Source: Fodinibius sediminis | GTDB taxonomy: Bacteria; Bacteroidota; Rhodothermia; Balneolales; Balneolaceae | Reading direction: 5' to 3' | Length of the DNA stretch: 53,131 bases | Assembly (NCBI RefSeq): GCF_900182555.1 | Contig: NZ_FXTH01000022.1 | Location: forward strand, 1-53,131 | Shown here: one piece after another, positions 1-8,209 of the stretch | Layout: each line of letters opens with the position of its first letter | Numbering within the stretch: the stretch's first letter is position 1 | The notes under the pieces: generated by a model | What the model saw: the letters and a program-made list of their open reading frames with translations, nothing else | Told to the model about the DNA's origin: nothing | The model's database searches: none | Program-made: the position numbers and the translations under genes

Positions 1-91
1 ACAAACTGTTGCGACAAGCTTTTGCCGTTGGTAAGAGGTGCGAAGCGTTCAACAAAAAAAAGGCATTGGTTGCTTGACTTTAAACACAGTT
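1..91 (+). mobile_element. Possible right end of an IS1595-like element
   Basis: The rlmD homology read from the right stops abruptly near position 95. Beyond it, the plus strand holds an open frame that enters from the left edge and ends with TGA at 75-77. Its first visible residues, KLLRQ, resemble the usual C-terminus of IS1595 transposases. The sequence AAGTCAAGCA, read inward from about 91 on the minus strand, partly matches AAGTATAGCA at the end of the transposase-bearing element at the right edge of the window. This is an inference from short matches. An unrelated insertion or an assembly junction is also possible. Confidence 0.3.
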
Positions 92-731
92 CATTACGCA
101 GGTATCCCGATTGGCGTTTGCTGTCGTAGGGAGCCACCTCGTGTTTTACACACCAGGAACGAACAAAATCGAGTATCTTGTATGAAATGGGCTGCTGCAG
201 GTGGCATTCATGGAGATTCAGTATTTTATCATAACGGCCGGGGGCATGCAGTCCTGCTGCAAAACAGCGGTCATCGACATAGGCGTCACTTTTGATCTCC
301 TCCTGACTCAACCAGCGCCGGGAGCCGACCGAATATTCCATTTTGTTGCGGTAATAGAACGGCTTCTCACACCCCATGGTCTTATTGACACTGACATTGG
401 TGAGGCCACCAATTCGCTCCATATGATCTCGCACCTGTTCCCTTTTGAATGTAAGCTGATATTCATAGTCTACGTGTTGCCAGCTGCATCCCCCGCATTC
501 ACGGGCATGGCGGCATTGGGGGGCAATGCGATGGGGACCCGGTTCGAGGATCTCGATTAACCGGGCCTCCCTGTAACTCTTTTTCTTTTTGGTAATACGG
601 GCTTTGATACGGTCGCCAGGTGCGGTATTGGGGACAAATACAGCGAGGCCATCGACCTTGGCAATACCTTTTCCTTCATACGCAGCAGCATCAATGGTAA
701 GCTCCGTTACCGTTCCTTTCTTAAGTGCCAT
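1..731 (-). CDS. rlmD: 23S rRNA (uracil-C5)-methyltransferase RlmD/RumA, N-terminal part, probably disrupted
   Basis: The frame opens at an ATG (729-731) and stays open to the left edge. It starts with a TRAM domain (residues 1-60, MALKKGTVTELTI), followed by the iron-sulfur cluster cysteines C-x5-C-x2-C in CRHARECGGC. A YRNKMEYS segment comes next, then the approach to the methyltransferase domain ending in SGYLRN near position 95. In this family that segment normally continues LVIR or LVVR. Here the frame reads ELCLKSSNQC, which does not look like the family, so the gene appears cut by an insertion and the SAM-binding catalytic domain is not in the window. It lies 11 nt downstream of the cyclic-nucleotide-binding gene and is probably cotranscribed with it. 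The family call is secure; the disruption is an inference. Confidence 0.8.
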   Translation of the reverse strand, partial: MALKKGTVTELTIDAAAYEGKGIAKVDGLAVFVPNTAPGDRIKARITKKKKSYREARLIEILEPGPHRIAPQCRHARECGGCSWQHVDYEYQLTFKREQVRDHMERIGGLTNVSVNKTMGCEKPFYYRNKMEYSVGSRRWLSQEEIKSDAYVDDRCFAAGLHAPGRYDKILNLHECHLQQPISYKILDFVRSWCVKHEVAPYDSKRQSGYLRNELCLKSSNQCLFFVERFAPLTNGKSLSQQF

Positions 732-742
732 TACTGGAGAGG

Positions 743-1291
743 TTAAAGCAGTTCATCGTTGTTGTTGGGATTCATATAAAGCTCAAATTGAAGGGATAGC
801 GCGTGTTTGGCCCCGACCTGCTTTTTGAGCTCATTGGTGACAATTTCCAGTTGCTTCATTGCCACCACTGCGAGGGTCTCCATAAATTTAACGGCAATGA
901 CAGGATGCCTTTTTTTCAATGTTTCAAAATCGGGTTTAAAAAAACCGAGCAGTGTACAGTCTGTAAGACACCGAACATTGGAAATACGCCGGATCTCGTA
1001 TCCAATGGAGAGTGCTCCAAAACTTTCAGGGGCGCTGATGATATAGGAGTGGTGGGTCTGCTGGTCGGACTCACCTTCGAGGACCAGTTCGACTTTTCCA
1101 TCCTCGATAAAATACATGCCGGTTCCGGGATCACCCTGGTAATAAATATATTCCTCCTTCTTGTAATTACGCCGGTGGCAGTATTGCAGGAATTCCGTCC
1201 GCTCGAGTACGGTCAAATTCTTCAAAAACCGTGAGTTCAAGATGATATTGCCTTGTTTCTTTATATCGCCAAGCCGTTCCGATAAGAACAT
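743..1291 (-). CDS. Crp/Fnr-like cyclic nucleotide-binding domain protein without a DNA-binding domain
   Basis: The 182-residue protein has a cNMP-binding beta barrel over about residues 20-135 (ILNSRFLKNLTVLERTEF, YYQGDPGTGMYFIEDGKVEL, then the C-helix region). Classical Crp/Fnr regulators are about 210-230 residues and carry a C-terminal helix-turn-helix. Here the chain ends shortly after the C helix in a polar tail with no recognisable helix-turn-helix. It may therefore act as a stand-alone ligand sensor or through protein contacts. The canonical cAMP phosphate-binding arginine motif is not obvious, so the ligand is unknown. The gene precedes rlmD by 11 nt on the same strand. Confidence 0.75.
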   Translation of the reverse strand: MFLSERLGDIKKQGNIILNSRFLKNLTVLERTEFLQYCHRRNYKKEEYIYYQGDPGTGMYFIEDGKVELVLEGESDQQTHHSYIISAPESFGALSIGYEIRRISNVRCLTDCTLLGFFKPDFETLKKRHPVIAVKFMETLAVVAMKQLEIVTNELKKQVGAKHALSLQFELYMNPNNNDELL

Positions 1292-1372
1292 ACGAGTATA
1301 TTCCTTATTAGATTTAAAAAGACCAAAGTACAGAAAAATAGTGTTATAATTTAATAAAAGGTATGCCGGTGC

Positions 1373-1884
1373 TCAGGGATTTTTTCTGCGGAGTTGCTTG
1401 TGAATTTCCGGGATCTTGAGCATGGCTGCTGAACCATACCATGTATACAGCTCCACTTCAAGTCGACCCGCTTTAACAGCCGGATCCGTAGCAGTATAGG
1501 TTCGTGCTTCTTCAATGGAAGAAGGTTTGAAAATGTACATCCCTCTCAAATCGTCCGCATCGATGAAGGGCCCGGGATGATGAGTTTTCCTTCGTCGGCC
1601 AGCCTGTTGATGTTCGCCAGGTGGGCGCGCTGAAGCCGGGCAGCTGTCGTGGAATCATGACTGCGGTTGGGACCCGCTTTCAGGAATGCCAAAACATTGA
1701 TCCGCACGCCGTATTCATCGGCCTCCAGTTCCCAGGCCCGTGATCATCAAGGGTACTGTCCGCAGCATCGGGGGACGAGTTGTCTGATGTTGGGGGGGGT
1801 AGTACATTGCGCCAGTGTGAAAATGAGGAAGGGGAGAACAGTCAAACGGGGTAGTATCGTATTTGTGTTCATAAATCGAGCCAT
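1373..1884 (-). pseudogene. Decayed YciI-family lipoprotein
   Basis: Reading the minus strand from an ATG at 1882-1884 (or 1870-1872) gives a lipoprotein signal peptide ending FLIFTLAQC, with the lipid-attachment Cys just before a run of eight C (G8 on the plus strand). Three frame changes are needed to read on. One, in the C8 tract, gives a Ser/Asp-rich linker (SDNSSPDAADSTLDDHG). One near 1738 enters AWELEADEYGVRINVLAFLK. One near 1570 passes from KLIIPGP to IDADDLRGMYIFKP. The last segment ends at TGA (1373-1375) after YGSAAMLKIPEIHKQL. This order matches the YciI-like lipoproteins of Bacteroidota. No single open frame is left, so it is a pseudogene unless the sequence has indel errors. 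Confidence 0.7.
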
Positions 1885-2228
1885 TTCGTATGCAGTTCAA
1901 TATAAATATACCCAATCCGGCAATTTATTCTAGCTTCTATTTTGGCGACTTGGATTATGTATTTACCAGTAATCCCTGCCATGGAACCAACCAAGAGCGT
2001 CATGGACAAGGGGTTTAGAAACGGGGATATTACGGTTGAAGCGAGTTACACCCGTCGATCATGGAAAAAGAAGCTTGCCCTGAATAAGCCGTGAGGACTG
2101 AAAAGCGGGATAGAAATGAAGGTGTCCGGAACTAAGCCGCACCAAGCAGAAAAAACAAAAGCCGCGGTTGTTACGGCGGCTTTTGCATGCCATAAAGACA
2201 GTAGAATTTGCGCTGTTTTAGGTGTGGT
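1885..2228. other. Intergenic stretch, no clear gene
   Basis: This stretch holds one short plus-strand frame at 1981-2094 (37 residues, basic, no ribosome-binding site, no recognised family) and a hairpin terminator at 2157-2184. Nothing else is recognisable. Confidence 0.4.
2157..2184 (-). terminator. Rho-independent terminator, possibly bidirectional
   Basis: The inverted repeat AAAAGCCGC / GCGGCTTTT is separated by 10 nt. It has A and T tracts on both flanks, so it could stop transcription from either side. It lies 45 nt beyond the stop of the small minus-strand gene at 2229-2324. Confidence 0.6.
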
Positions 2229-2324
2229 TTATGTTTTATTCTTCCATTGATCATAGATGATGGGGATCAGGAAGAATGAGAACGCAACGGCACTGATAAT
2301 TACAGAAGTTATATCAATATCCAT
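2229..2324 (-). CDS. Small single-pass membrane protein (31 aa)
   Basis: A short frame begins MDIDITSVIISAVAFSFF and ends YDQWKNKT. It has a two-residue acidic N-terminus, one hydrophobic segment of about 20 residues and a basic polar tail, the layout of the very small membrane proteins common in Bacteroidota. A strong terminator follows 45 nt after the stop, which supports it as a real transcription unit. No Shine-Dalgarno sequence is visible, which is usual for the group. The function is unknown. Confidence 0.45.
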   Translation of the reverse strand: MDIDITSVIISAVAFSFFLIPIIYDQWKNKT

Positions 2325-2355
2325 GGGGGTATTTTTTTTGAGGATGAAACAGGGC

Positions 2356-2397
2356 CATGCCGCTCCCATTATCTGTTACTACAGTTTGGGCGGCATG
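2356..2397. repeat. Intergenic inverted repeat
   Basis: CATGCCG (2356-2362) pairs with CGGCATG (2391-2397), and inner CCCA/TGGG can extend the stem. There is no T tract, so this is a hairpin of unknown role between two minus-strand genes. Confidence 0.4.
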
Positions 2398-2457
2398 ATT
2401 TATTAGGTGTGCTGGTATCAAAATTCATCAATTCCGATACCCACAGAACCAGCGGTT

Positions 2458-2832
2458 TTATAAGAAAGAATGGAAGGGAAATAGAATTGTTCTGATGCGC
2501 AGACTGCGGTGGATAGTTCTGCATCTTATCAAATAAATGGATGAGACAGCTATCTCATACGGAATGCCTGAAAATCCGTTATTGGTATCATCCTCAGAGT
2601 TTGTTTCGGAAAGAGCGGTCGCTGGTTTATTCAGTGAGTCAGGCGGTGTTTCTGTCTCATGATGAAACGCAAAGAAACGCACGAGCCCGGGGGGATATGC
2701 AGAAGGAGAGGGAATCCCCTTTATGGCCTGTATTTGTCCGGGGACCTCATGTGGTTCAACTTCGGTCTCAGCTTTAGTACTGAAGGGTATCAGAAGAACC
2801 AGGAACAACAATATGTGTGCTCGCTGTTTCAT
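2458..2832 (-). CDS. Hypothetical secreted protein
   Basis: The 124-residue product opens with a clear signal peptide (MKQRAHILLFLVLLIPFSTKA, cut before ETEVEP). A low-complexity polar region rich in Pro, Glu, Ser and Thr follows, then a short C-terminal part with Tyr, Ile and Arg. The last 35 residues look unlike the rest, and the gene may be frameshifted near its end, because another frame continues as GSVGIGIDEF before stopping. No family is recognised. It is probably monocistronic. Confidence 0.45.
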   Translation of the reverse strand: MKQRAHILLFLVLLIPFSTKAETEVEPHEVPGQIQAIKGIPSPSAYPPGLVRFFAFHHETETPPDSLNKPATALSETNSEDDTNNGFSGIPYEIAVSSIYLIRCRTIHRSLRIRTILFPFHSFL

Positions 2833-3002
2833 CGAGTCCTAAAATACAAATGTTTCGACTAATTGTTAGATTTTCATGCATGCTTTATACAGTGGCACTT
2901 TGATTTGGATCCCATAGCCCATCCGATTCTGTTATGGAAAGATATATCGCTAAAGAAACGGATGAGCACCCAAAAGGGAGGACTTGCACACTGCCATTTT
3001 CT

Positions 3003-4073
3003 TTAATTCGGATTACCATTACGGATACGAATTCCGTAGGCCTGTTGAGGATTTTCAACCATCAGCCGGTTGATTTCTGCTGTGGTGAAGCCGTGTTCCC
3101 TCAGGGCGGGCAGAAGATGCTTCGAGATGTCAGTATATCCCCTGAATTCGCCCCCGTTGACTTCATCAGGATTGTAATAGCCGGCATCGTGGGAAATTAG
3201 GACCCGGTGCAGCAGTCCGGCCTCCCTTAGTTTGCTGAGACGTTCTATGAACCATTCAAGATTGCTGTTTGACGGCGGCTCTTCTGAGGAATTATGGTTA
3301 AAATTATCAAGGGAGATCCATCCGCCGGCCCGGCCTATCTTGATCTGGGCCTCCAGGGTGCCCGCCTGGGAGTGCGTCCATACCCAGGCAGCAGGCGAGA
3401 CCCCGGCTTCTTCCAGAATATCCAGCTGGCCCAGTGCCGGTTCATCACCGGTTGTATGCGAGACAATGGTCAGGCCTGTTGCCAGGTGGGTCAGAGCTGC
3501 CGCGCGAACGATCTTTTGATGGAGACTGGACAATGGGGCATCACCCCTTACGGAGATTTTAATGAATCCGGGGCGGATATCGCTGCCGTCTATTCCGTTC
3601 TCAAACTCGTCAATCCACCGGCGGGAAATAGTTTCAGCTGATTCCTGCCAGGCATGTTGAGGCATAAACTTGTTGTCCACCGCACCATAATATCCCGTAT
3701 TAGTGAGTATGTTGATGCCCGACCGGCGGGCGAGTTCCTGAAGAAGGAAAGGATCACGTCCAAGGTAGGCCGGTGTGCATTCCAGTATCGTCCTGATACC
3801 TTGCTCTTTGGCTTCCCTGAAATAAGGCAGCACCTTGTCGATTACCTTTTGTCGGTTCCACCGGTGGTATCCCGTGCTGTCGGCTCCGATCCAGTCCACC
3901 AGTACGTGTTCATGAATGAGGGTGGGACCCATTTCCGAGGCTGAGATGGGGCCGGTAACCGTCGCGACTGCATGGTCTCCCTCCTGAACCTGTTGACCCG
4001 GCGCGGAAGGGGGAAGGAAAAATAGTAACCAAAGCAGCATCAGGTAACTCGAGTAGGTTTTTAACATAAGCAA
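3003..4073 (-). CDS. Secreted phosphotriesterase-family metal hydrolase
   Basis: A 356-residue TIM-barrel amidohydrolase of the phosphotriesterase-related (PTE/PHP) family, with an N-terminal signal peptide ending near SAPGQQ. The binuclear metal ligands are visible in order: HEH (54-56), bridging lysine in FIKISV (K172), His in IVSHTTGD (H206), His in WTHSQ (H234) and Asp in ISHDAGYY (D296). The set is complete, so the protein should be active. Many members are lactonases or carboxyl esterases rather than organophosphate hydrolases, so the substrate is unknown. It is divergent from the GH127-like gene, and the 247-nt spacer contains a perfect palindrome. Confidence 0.85.
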   Translation of the reverse strand: MLMLKTYSSYLMLLWLLFFLPPSAPGQQVQEGDHAVATVTGPISASEMGPTLIHEHVLVDWIGADSTGYHRWNRQKVIDKVLPYFREAKEQGIRTILECTPAYLGRDPFLLQELARRSGINILTNTGYYGAVDNKFMPQHAWQESAETISRRWIDEFENGIDGSDIRPGFIKISVRGDAPLSSLHQKIVRAAALTHLATGLTIVSHTTGDEPALGQLDILEEAGVSPAAWVWTHSQAGTLEAQIKIGRAGGWISLDNFNHNSSEEPPSNSNLEWFIERLSKLREAGLLHRVLISHDAGYYNPDEVNGGEFRGYTDISKHLLPALREHGFTTAEINRLMVENPQQAYGIRIRNGNPN

Positions 4074-4148
4074 TGTTTTAAAGTGAGTTATATGTGCAGG
4101 GTAAAATAAATTTGTATGTACCTTGTAATGAATATGGTGATTGTGATC

Positions 4149-4160
4149 CTTGTTAACAAG
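4149..4160. promoter_or_regulatory. Perfect 12-bp palindrome, candidate operator
   Basis: CTTGTTAACAAG is fully self-complementary. It sits between the divergent phosphotriesterase-like and GH127-like genes, 76 nt upstream of the first and 160 nt upstream of the second. A dimeric repressor or activator could bind it; the regulator is unknown. Confidence 0.35.
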
Positions 4161-4320
4161 AAATGTAACACAGCATAAACCAGTAAAAAAATAAATCTGC
4201 CAACCGTCAAAATTCAGATGGACGTGAGGCTGATGAGTTGAGGATAAATCAGATTTTGTGTTCTTTGTTGTATGGTGCGATCATGTTAGAAGGGAATTAT
4301 GAGATGGGCATTTTATAATT

Positions 4321-6408
4321 ATGGATAGGAAAAAGTTCATTCAGCATATTGCGGGTTCAAGTTTTGGCCTAATGACAAGTGTACCCTTTGTCCCTGCAAA
4401 AAAGGTCCGGAAAAATGCGGGGGGACGTACTCGGGAGAAAAGCAATGACTATTATATGAGTGCAAGAGCTCCCCTGAAGTCTCAGCATTATACAGCGCTG
4501 CCAATTGGAAACATCCAACCCAGGGGGTGGCTCCTGGAGCAGCTCAGAAAGCAGAAAAAAGGTTTAACCGGAAATCTGGATAGCCTTTATTCAGAAGTTG
4601 TGGGCCCGAATAATGGCTGGCTTGGCGGTGGCGGAGACGGATGGGAGCGCGGACCCTACTGGCTGGACGGACTGGTGCCGCTGGCTTACATTCTGGATGA
4701 TCAGGATCTAAAAGATAAAGCACAACAATGGATTGAATGGAGCCTGAACAACCAGCTTGAAGACGGCTATTTTGGTCCTGAACCCTTTGAGGAGCCTCCG
4801 GAGCCCGTCCGGGGTGTCCAGCGAGGAAATAGAAGGGACTGGTGGCCTAAAATGGTGATGCTAAAAGTTCTCAAGCAGTATTACATGGCCACCAGTGATG
4901 AGCGAGTATTGGATCTGATGACCCGTTATTTTAGGTATCAGCTGGATCATCTGCCCGAGCGGCCATTGGGTCACTGGTCATTCTGGGGGAACCGTCGAGG
5001 CGGTGATAACCTGATGATGGTTTACTGGTTGTACAATCACACCGGGGATCGGTTCCTGCTGGAACTCGGCGACTTAATTCACAAGCAGACTTTTGACTGG
5101 ACAGGGATATTCGGGAAGGGCAAAATGGCTCGCCTGAATCCTGTACCGCGTTTGCATACGGTCAATATTGCGATGGGACTCAAGGAGCCTGTTATTTATT
5201 ACCAGCGGACACACAATGTGGATGATATTCGGGCCGTGAAAGACGGGTTGGCTGATCTGGGAAACATTCATGGCTTTGTTACCGGACTTTACGGGGCCGA
5301 TGAAAATCTCCACGGCAATAATCCAACCCAGGGCACCGAGTTTTGCACCGTTGTGGAGATGATGTATTCTTTTGAGCAGATGACGCGCATTACGGGTGAT
5401 ACCTATTTTGCGGACTACCTTGAAAAGGTGGCGTTTAACGCCTTGCCAACTCAGCACGATGAGGAATATGAGCGGAGACAGTATTTTCAACAGACCAACC
5501 AGGTGCAGATCTCCGATCATAGCCGCAACTTTTTTAACGATGCCAATGCCCAGCTGTGCTACGGGGTATTGAATGGTTACCCCTGCTGTACAACTAATAT
5601 GCACCAGGGGTGGCCCAAACTGGTACAGAACCTGTGGTACGCCACAAGCGATAATGGTCTCGCAGCAATGATTTACTCTTCAAGTAAAGTGAGCGCAAAA
5701 GTAGGGGGAGGCACTGAAATTACGATCATTGAGGAGACCGACTATCCCTTTGATGATACGGTGAAGTTCAATATCAAGAGTCCCGAGCCGGTATCTTTTC
5801 CTCTTGAACTGCGAATCCCGGGGTGGGCATCAGAGGCTTCAATACGGGTAAATGGCAGGGATTGGAAACAGGTTGAACAAAACAGTGGACAAATGGTTGT
5901 CGTTGACCGAAAATGGTCGGACGGAGATACGGTTTCCCTGGAAATGCCGATGGAGGTACAGGTAAGCCGCTGGGTGGAAAATTCAGCAGGCGTAGAACGG
6001 GGGCCCCTGGTCTTTGCTCTGAAGATTGGTGAAACCTGGGAGCAGAAGCAACCGCCTGAAGAGAATTGGCGAATTCAGCATCCCTATTACGAAGTATATA
6101 CTGCAGATCCCTGGAATTACGGTCTCACGAAAAAAACGGTTGAGAATAGGGATTTCAAGGTCGTCTATGATGATAAGCAAAAAGGGAACTACCCATGGAA
6201 TTTGAATAATGTTCCTTTGAAAATGACGGCGAAGGCCAAGAAAATAGACGAGTGGAAACTCTATGACCATTCGGCAGGCCCTTTGCCTGTAAGTGGACAG
6301 CATCGGTACGGGCAGGGCAATAATTCTGATGCTGAGGCAGAAGAGGTTGTCTTGGTGCCGTATGGAGCAACGACCCTTCGTATTTCTCAATTTCCTGTTG
6401 TCAGCTGA
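4321..6408 (+). CDS. Beta-L-arabinofuranosidase-like glycoside hydrolase (GH127/DUF1680 type)
   Basis: The 695-residue protein has an N-terminal export-like segment (MDRKKFIQHIAGSSFGLM), an (alpha/alpha)6 barrel, then beta domains. GH127 enzymes use a zinc-bound cysteine nucleophile. The matching residues are here: the Glu and Cys of TEFCTVVEMM (about 339 and 341) and the Cys pair of YPCCTTN (about 421-422), at nearly the family's usual spacing. Such enzymes release L-arabinofuranose or related sugars from plant or algal glycans. Sister families (GH146 and other DUF1680 groups) share the motifs, so the exact sugar is not settled. It stands alone on the plus strand after a 247-nt spacer. Confidence 0.8.
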   Translation: MDRKKFIQHIAGSSFGLMTSVPFVPAKKVRKNAGGRTREKSNDYYMSARAPLKSQHYTALPIGNIQPRGWLLEQLRKQKKGLTGNLDSLYSEVVGPNNGWLGGGGDGWERGPYWLDGLVPLAYILDDQDLKDKAQQWIEWSLNNQLEDGYFGPEPFEEPPEPVRGVQRGNRRDWWPKMVMLKVLKQYYMATSDERVLDLMTRYFRYQLDHLPERPLGHWSFWGNRRGGDNLMMVYWLYNHTGDRFLLELGDLIHKQTFDWTGIFGKGKMARLNPVPRLHTVNIAMGLKEPVIYYQRTHNVDDIRAVKDGLADLGNIHGFVTGLYGADENLHGNNPTQGTEFCTVVEMMYSFEQMTRITGDTYFADYLEKVAFNALPTQHDEEYERRQYFQQTNQVQISDHSRNFFNDANAQLCYGVLNGYPCCTTNMHQGWPKLVQNLWYATSDNGLAAMIYSSSKVSAKVGGGTEITIIEETDYPFDDTVKFNIKSPEPVSFPLELRIPGWASEASIRVNGRDWKQVEQNSGQMVVVDRKWSDGDTVSLEMPMEVQVSRWVENSAGVERGPLVFALKIGETWEQKQPPEENWRIQHPYYEVYTADPWNYGLTKKTVENRDFKVVYDDKQKGNYPWNLNNVPLKMTAKAKKIDEWKLYDHSAGPLPVSGQHRYGQGNNSDAEAEEVVLVPYGATTLRISQFPVVS

Positions 6409-6431
6409 CACTACAAAAGAACCAGCCCTGT

Positions 6432-6452
6432 CCGGGCCATGGCACAGCCCGG
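6432..6452 (+). terminator. GC hairpin after the GH127-like gene
   Basis: CCGGGC (6432-6437) pairs with GCCCGG (6447-6452), 24 nt after the stop codon. No T run follows, so it is a weak candidate for intrinsic termination. Confidence 0.35.
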
Positions 6453-6481
6453 CAGGAAATTAGCTAATAGAGGAGAAGAAA

Positions 6482-6499
6482 TCCCCCGCGTGAGGGGGA
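6482..6499 (-). terminator. Hairpin terminator after the malic enzyme gene
   Basis: TCCCCC (6482-6487) pairs with GGGGGA (6494-6499) around a 6-nt loop. Read on the minus strand it lies 30 nt beyond the malic enzyme stop and is followed by a T/C-rich tract. Confidence 0.5.
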
Positions 6500-6529
6500 C
6501 ATCTGCCGTATCATCGGTACTGGTTGCAT

Positions 6530-7954
6530 TTATTGAATCTCTTTTTTCCGCTTGGCGGCCCCACTCTCATAGGCGGCCTCTTTAACTGCTTTGGCTACCC
6601 GTCGAACGACCTGCTTGTTAAATACACTTGGTACAATATATTCTTCTCCGAGGTCATTCTCGTCAATGCATTCTGCTATGGAATGGGCGGCAGCGAGCTT
6701 CATCTCTTCATTGATATCCTTGGCCCGCGCATCAAGGGCACCACGGAAGAGGCCGGGAAAAGCCAGCACATTATTGATTTGATTAGGGTAATCACTACGT
6801 CCCGTGGCAATGATCCGTGCTATATCATTAATCTCTTCCGGCATGATTTCCGGTACGGGATTGGCCAGTGCAAAAACGATGGGATCTTCAGCCATTTTTT
6901 CAATGGCTTCACGCGGTACGATGCCGGGCCCGCTTACACCAATCAGCAGGTCGGCCCCGGAGGTTGCATCCATAAGTGATCCCGAGGAATTGTCGGGATT
7001 CGTATTCTGGGCAATCCATCGTTTACTGTCGTCAGCTTCGGAGAGGTTATCGCGATTGATGATGCCACTACGGTCGCAGCAGAGGACCTCTTTAGCCCCG
7101 GCTTCAAGCAGGATACGGGTAATGGCAACGCCTGCAGCTCCGGCGCCTACAATGACAATACGCAGTTCGGACAGCTCCTTTCCTGTCACTTTGAGCGCAT
7201 TGATGGTTGCGGCCAGCGTCACTACGGCGGTACCGTGCTGATCGTCATGGAAAACGGGAATATCCAGCAGATCTTTAAGCCGACGTTCAATTTCAAAACA
7301 GCGTGGAGCACTGATGTCCTCGAGGTTGATGCCCCCGAAGCCCGGTGCCATCCATTTTACGGCATTGACAATATCATCCACGTTCTGTGTGTCCAAACAT
7401 ATTGGATAGGCATCGACATCAGCAAACTCCTTGAAAAGCATGGCTTTTCCCTCCATAACCGGCATAGCCGCTTCAGGTCCGATGTTGCCCAGCCCGAGTA
7501 CGGCAGAACCGTCACTGACAACAGCGACCGAGTTCTGTTTGATTGTCAGCGTATGCGCCTTCTCCTTGTCTCTGGCAATGGATTCACACACACGTCCCAC
7601 ACCCGGGGTATAAGCCATGGAAAGAGCGTCACGGGTGTTGACGGGTACTTTGTTTTCAATACGGATTTTTCCGCCGAGGTGAAGCAGGAATACGCGGTCT
7701 GAGACATTGCGTACCTTGACGCCCTCAATTTTTTTAACCGCCTTGACAATATCCTTTGAATGTTTTTCGTCGCGGGCACTGACGGTGAGGTCGCGCACTT
7801 TGTAGCGCCCTTCGACTTTGACAACGTCCACAGCGCCCGGGTCGGCCTTCTGTTCTGCAATAGCATTAAGTACTTTAACCAGCATACCCGGCTTGTTCTC
7901 AATATACAAGCGCATGGTAAAGCTGTAGCTTACACTCGGCTGAATTTCACTCAT
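6530..7954 (-). CDS. Malic enzyme with N-terminal ACT domain
   Basis: The 474-residue protein carries an ACT regulatory domain at about residues 12-85 ([19 protein letters not shown]), then the malic enzyme catalytic domain ([37 protein letters not shown]) and a Rossmann domain with GAGAAGVA. It converts malate to pyruvate and CO2 with NAD(P) reduction in the cytoplasm. Short bacterial malic enzymes with an ACT domain are a recognised group; the ACT part probably senses an amino acid or another small ligand. The coenzyme preference cannot be read reliably. It is monocistronic and divergent from cydA. Confidence 0.92.
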   Translation of the reverse strand: MSEIQPSVSYSFTMRLYIENKPGMLVKVLNAIAEQKADPGAVDVVKVEGRYKVRDLTVSARDEKHSKDIVKAVKKIEGVKVRNVSDRVFLLHLGGKIRIENKVPVNTRDALSMAYTPGVGRVCESIARDKEKAHTLTIKQNSVAVVSDGSAVLGLGNIGPEAAMPVMEGKAMLFKEFADVDAYPICLDTQNVDDIVNAVKWMAPGFGGINLEDISAPRCFEIERRLKDLLDIPVFHDDQHGTAVVTLAATINALKVTGKELSELRIVIVGAGAAGVAITRILLEAGAKEVLCCDRSGIINRDNLSEADDSKRWIAQNTNPDNSSGSLMDATSGADLLIGVSGPGIVPREAIEKMAEDPIVFALANPVPEIMPEEINDIARIIATGRSDYPNQINNVLAFPGLFRGALDARAKDINEEMKLAAAHSIAECIDENDLGEEYIVPSVFNKQVVRRVAKAVKEAAYESGAAKRKKEIQ

Positions 7955-8092
7955 GTAACTCCTGTTAATTCATTTTTGCTTGTGGAATATGATGATGTTG
8001 AAAATCAATAAAGATATAAAAAATAAGAAAATTTTACATCTTTTTCGGCTGATAGATACAGCGCTTACTATTTTCATTGATGGCTGGGCCAT

Positions 8093-8122
8093 TTGAAACA
8101 AGAAGTTATCATCTGATATAAT
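8093..8122 (+). promoter_or_regulatory. Candidate sigma-70-like promoter for cydA
   Basis: TTGAAA (8093-8098) and TATAAT (8117-8122) are separated by 18 nt and end 87 nt before the chosen cydA start. TTTG at the -35 box also fits the Bacteroidota -33 element. Confidence 0.4.
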
Positions 8123-8209
8123 TTTTATCCATATTACAGAACAGCCTGCAAGCTGGATAGTGCCACTTGTCTGAAATCATGAATCGTGTTGGGTATACTG
8201 CCCATATAT

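Noticed and set aside
201-560. 119-residue plus-strand frame at the left end
   Set aside because: It lies opposite the clear RlmD reading with its TRAM and iron-sulfur motifs, and has no family-like features.
1981-2094. 37-residue basic frame
   Set aside because: No ribosome-binding site, no family and no hydrophobic segment; kept only as a note in the intergenic entry.
5074-5604. 176-residue minus-strand frame inside the GH127-like gene
   Set aside because: It is antisense to a gene with intact catalytic motifs and shows no protein family pattern.
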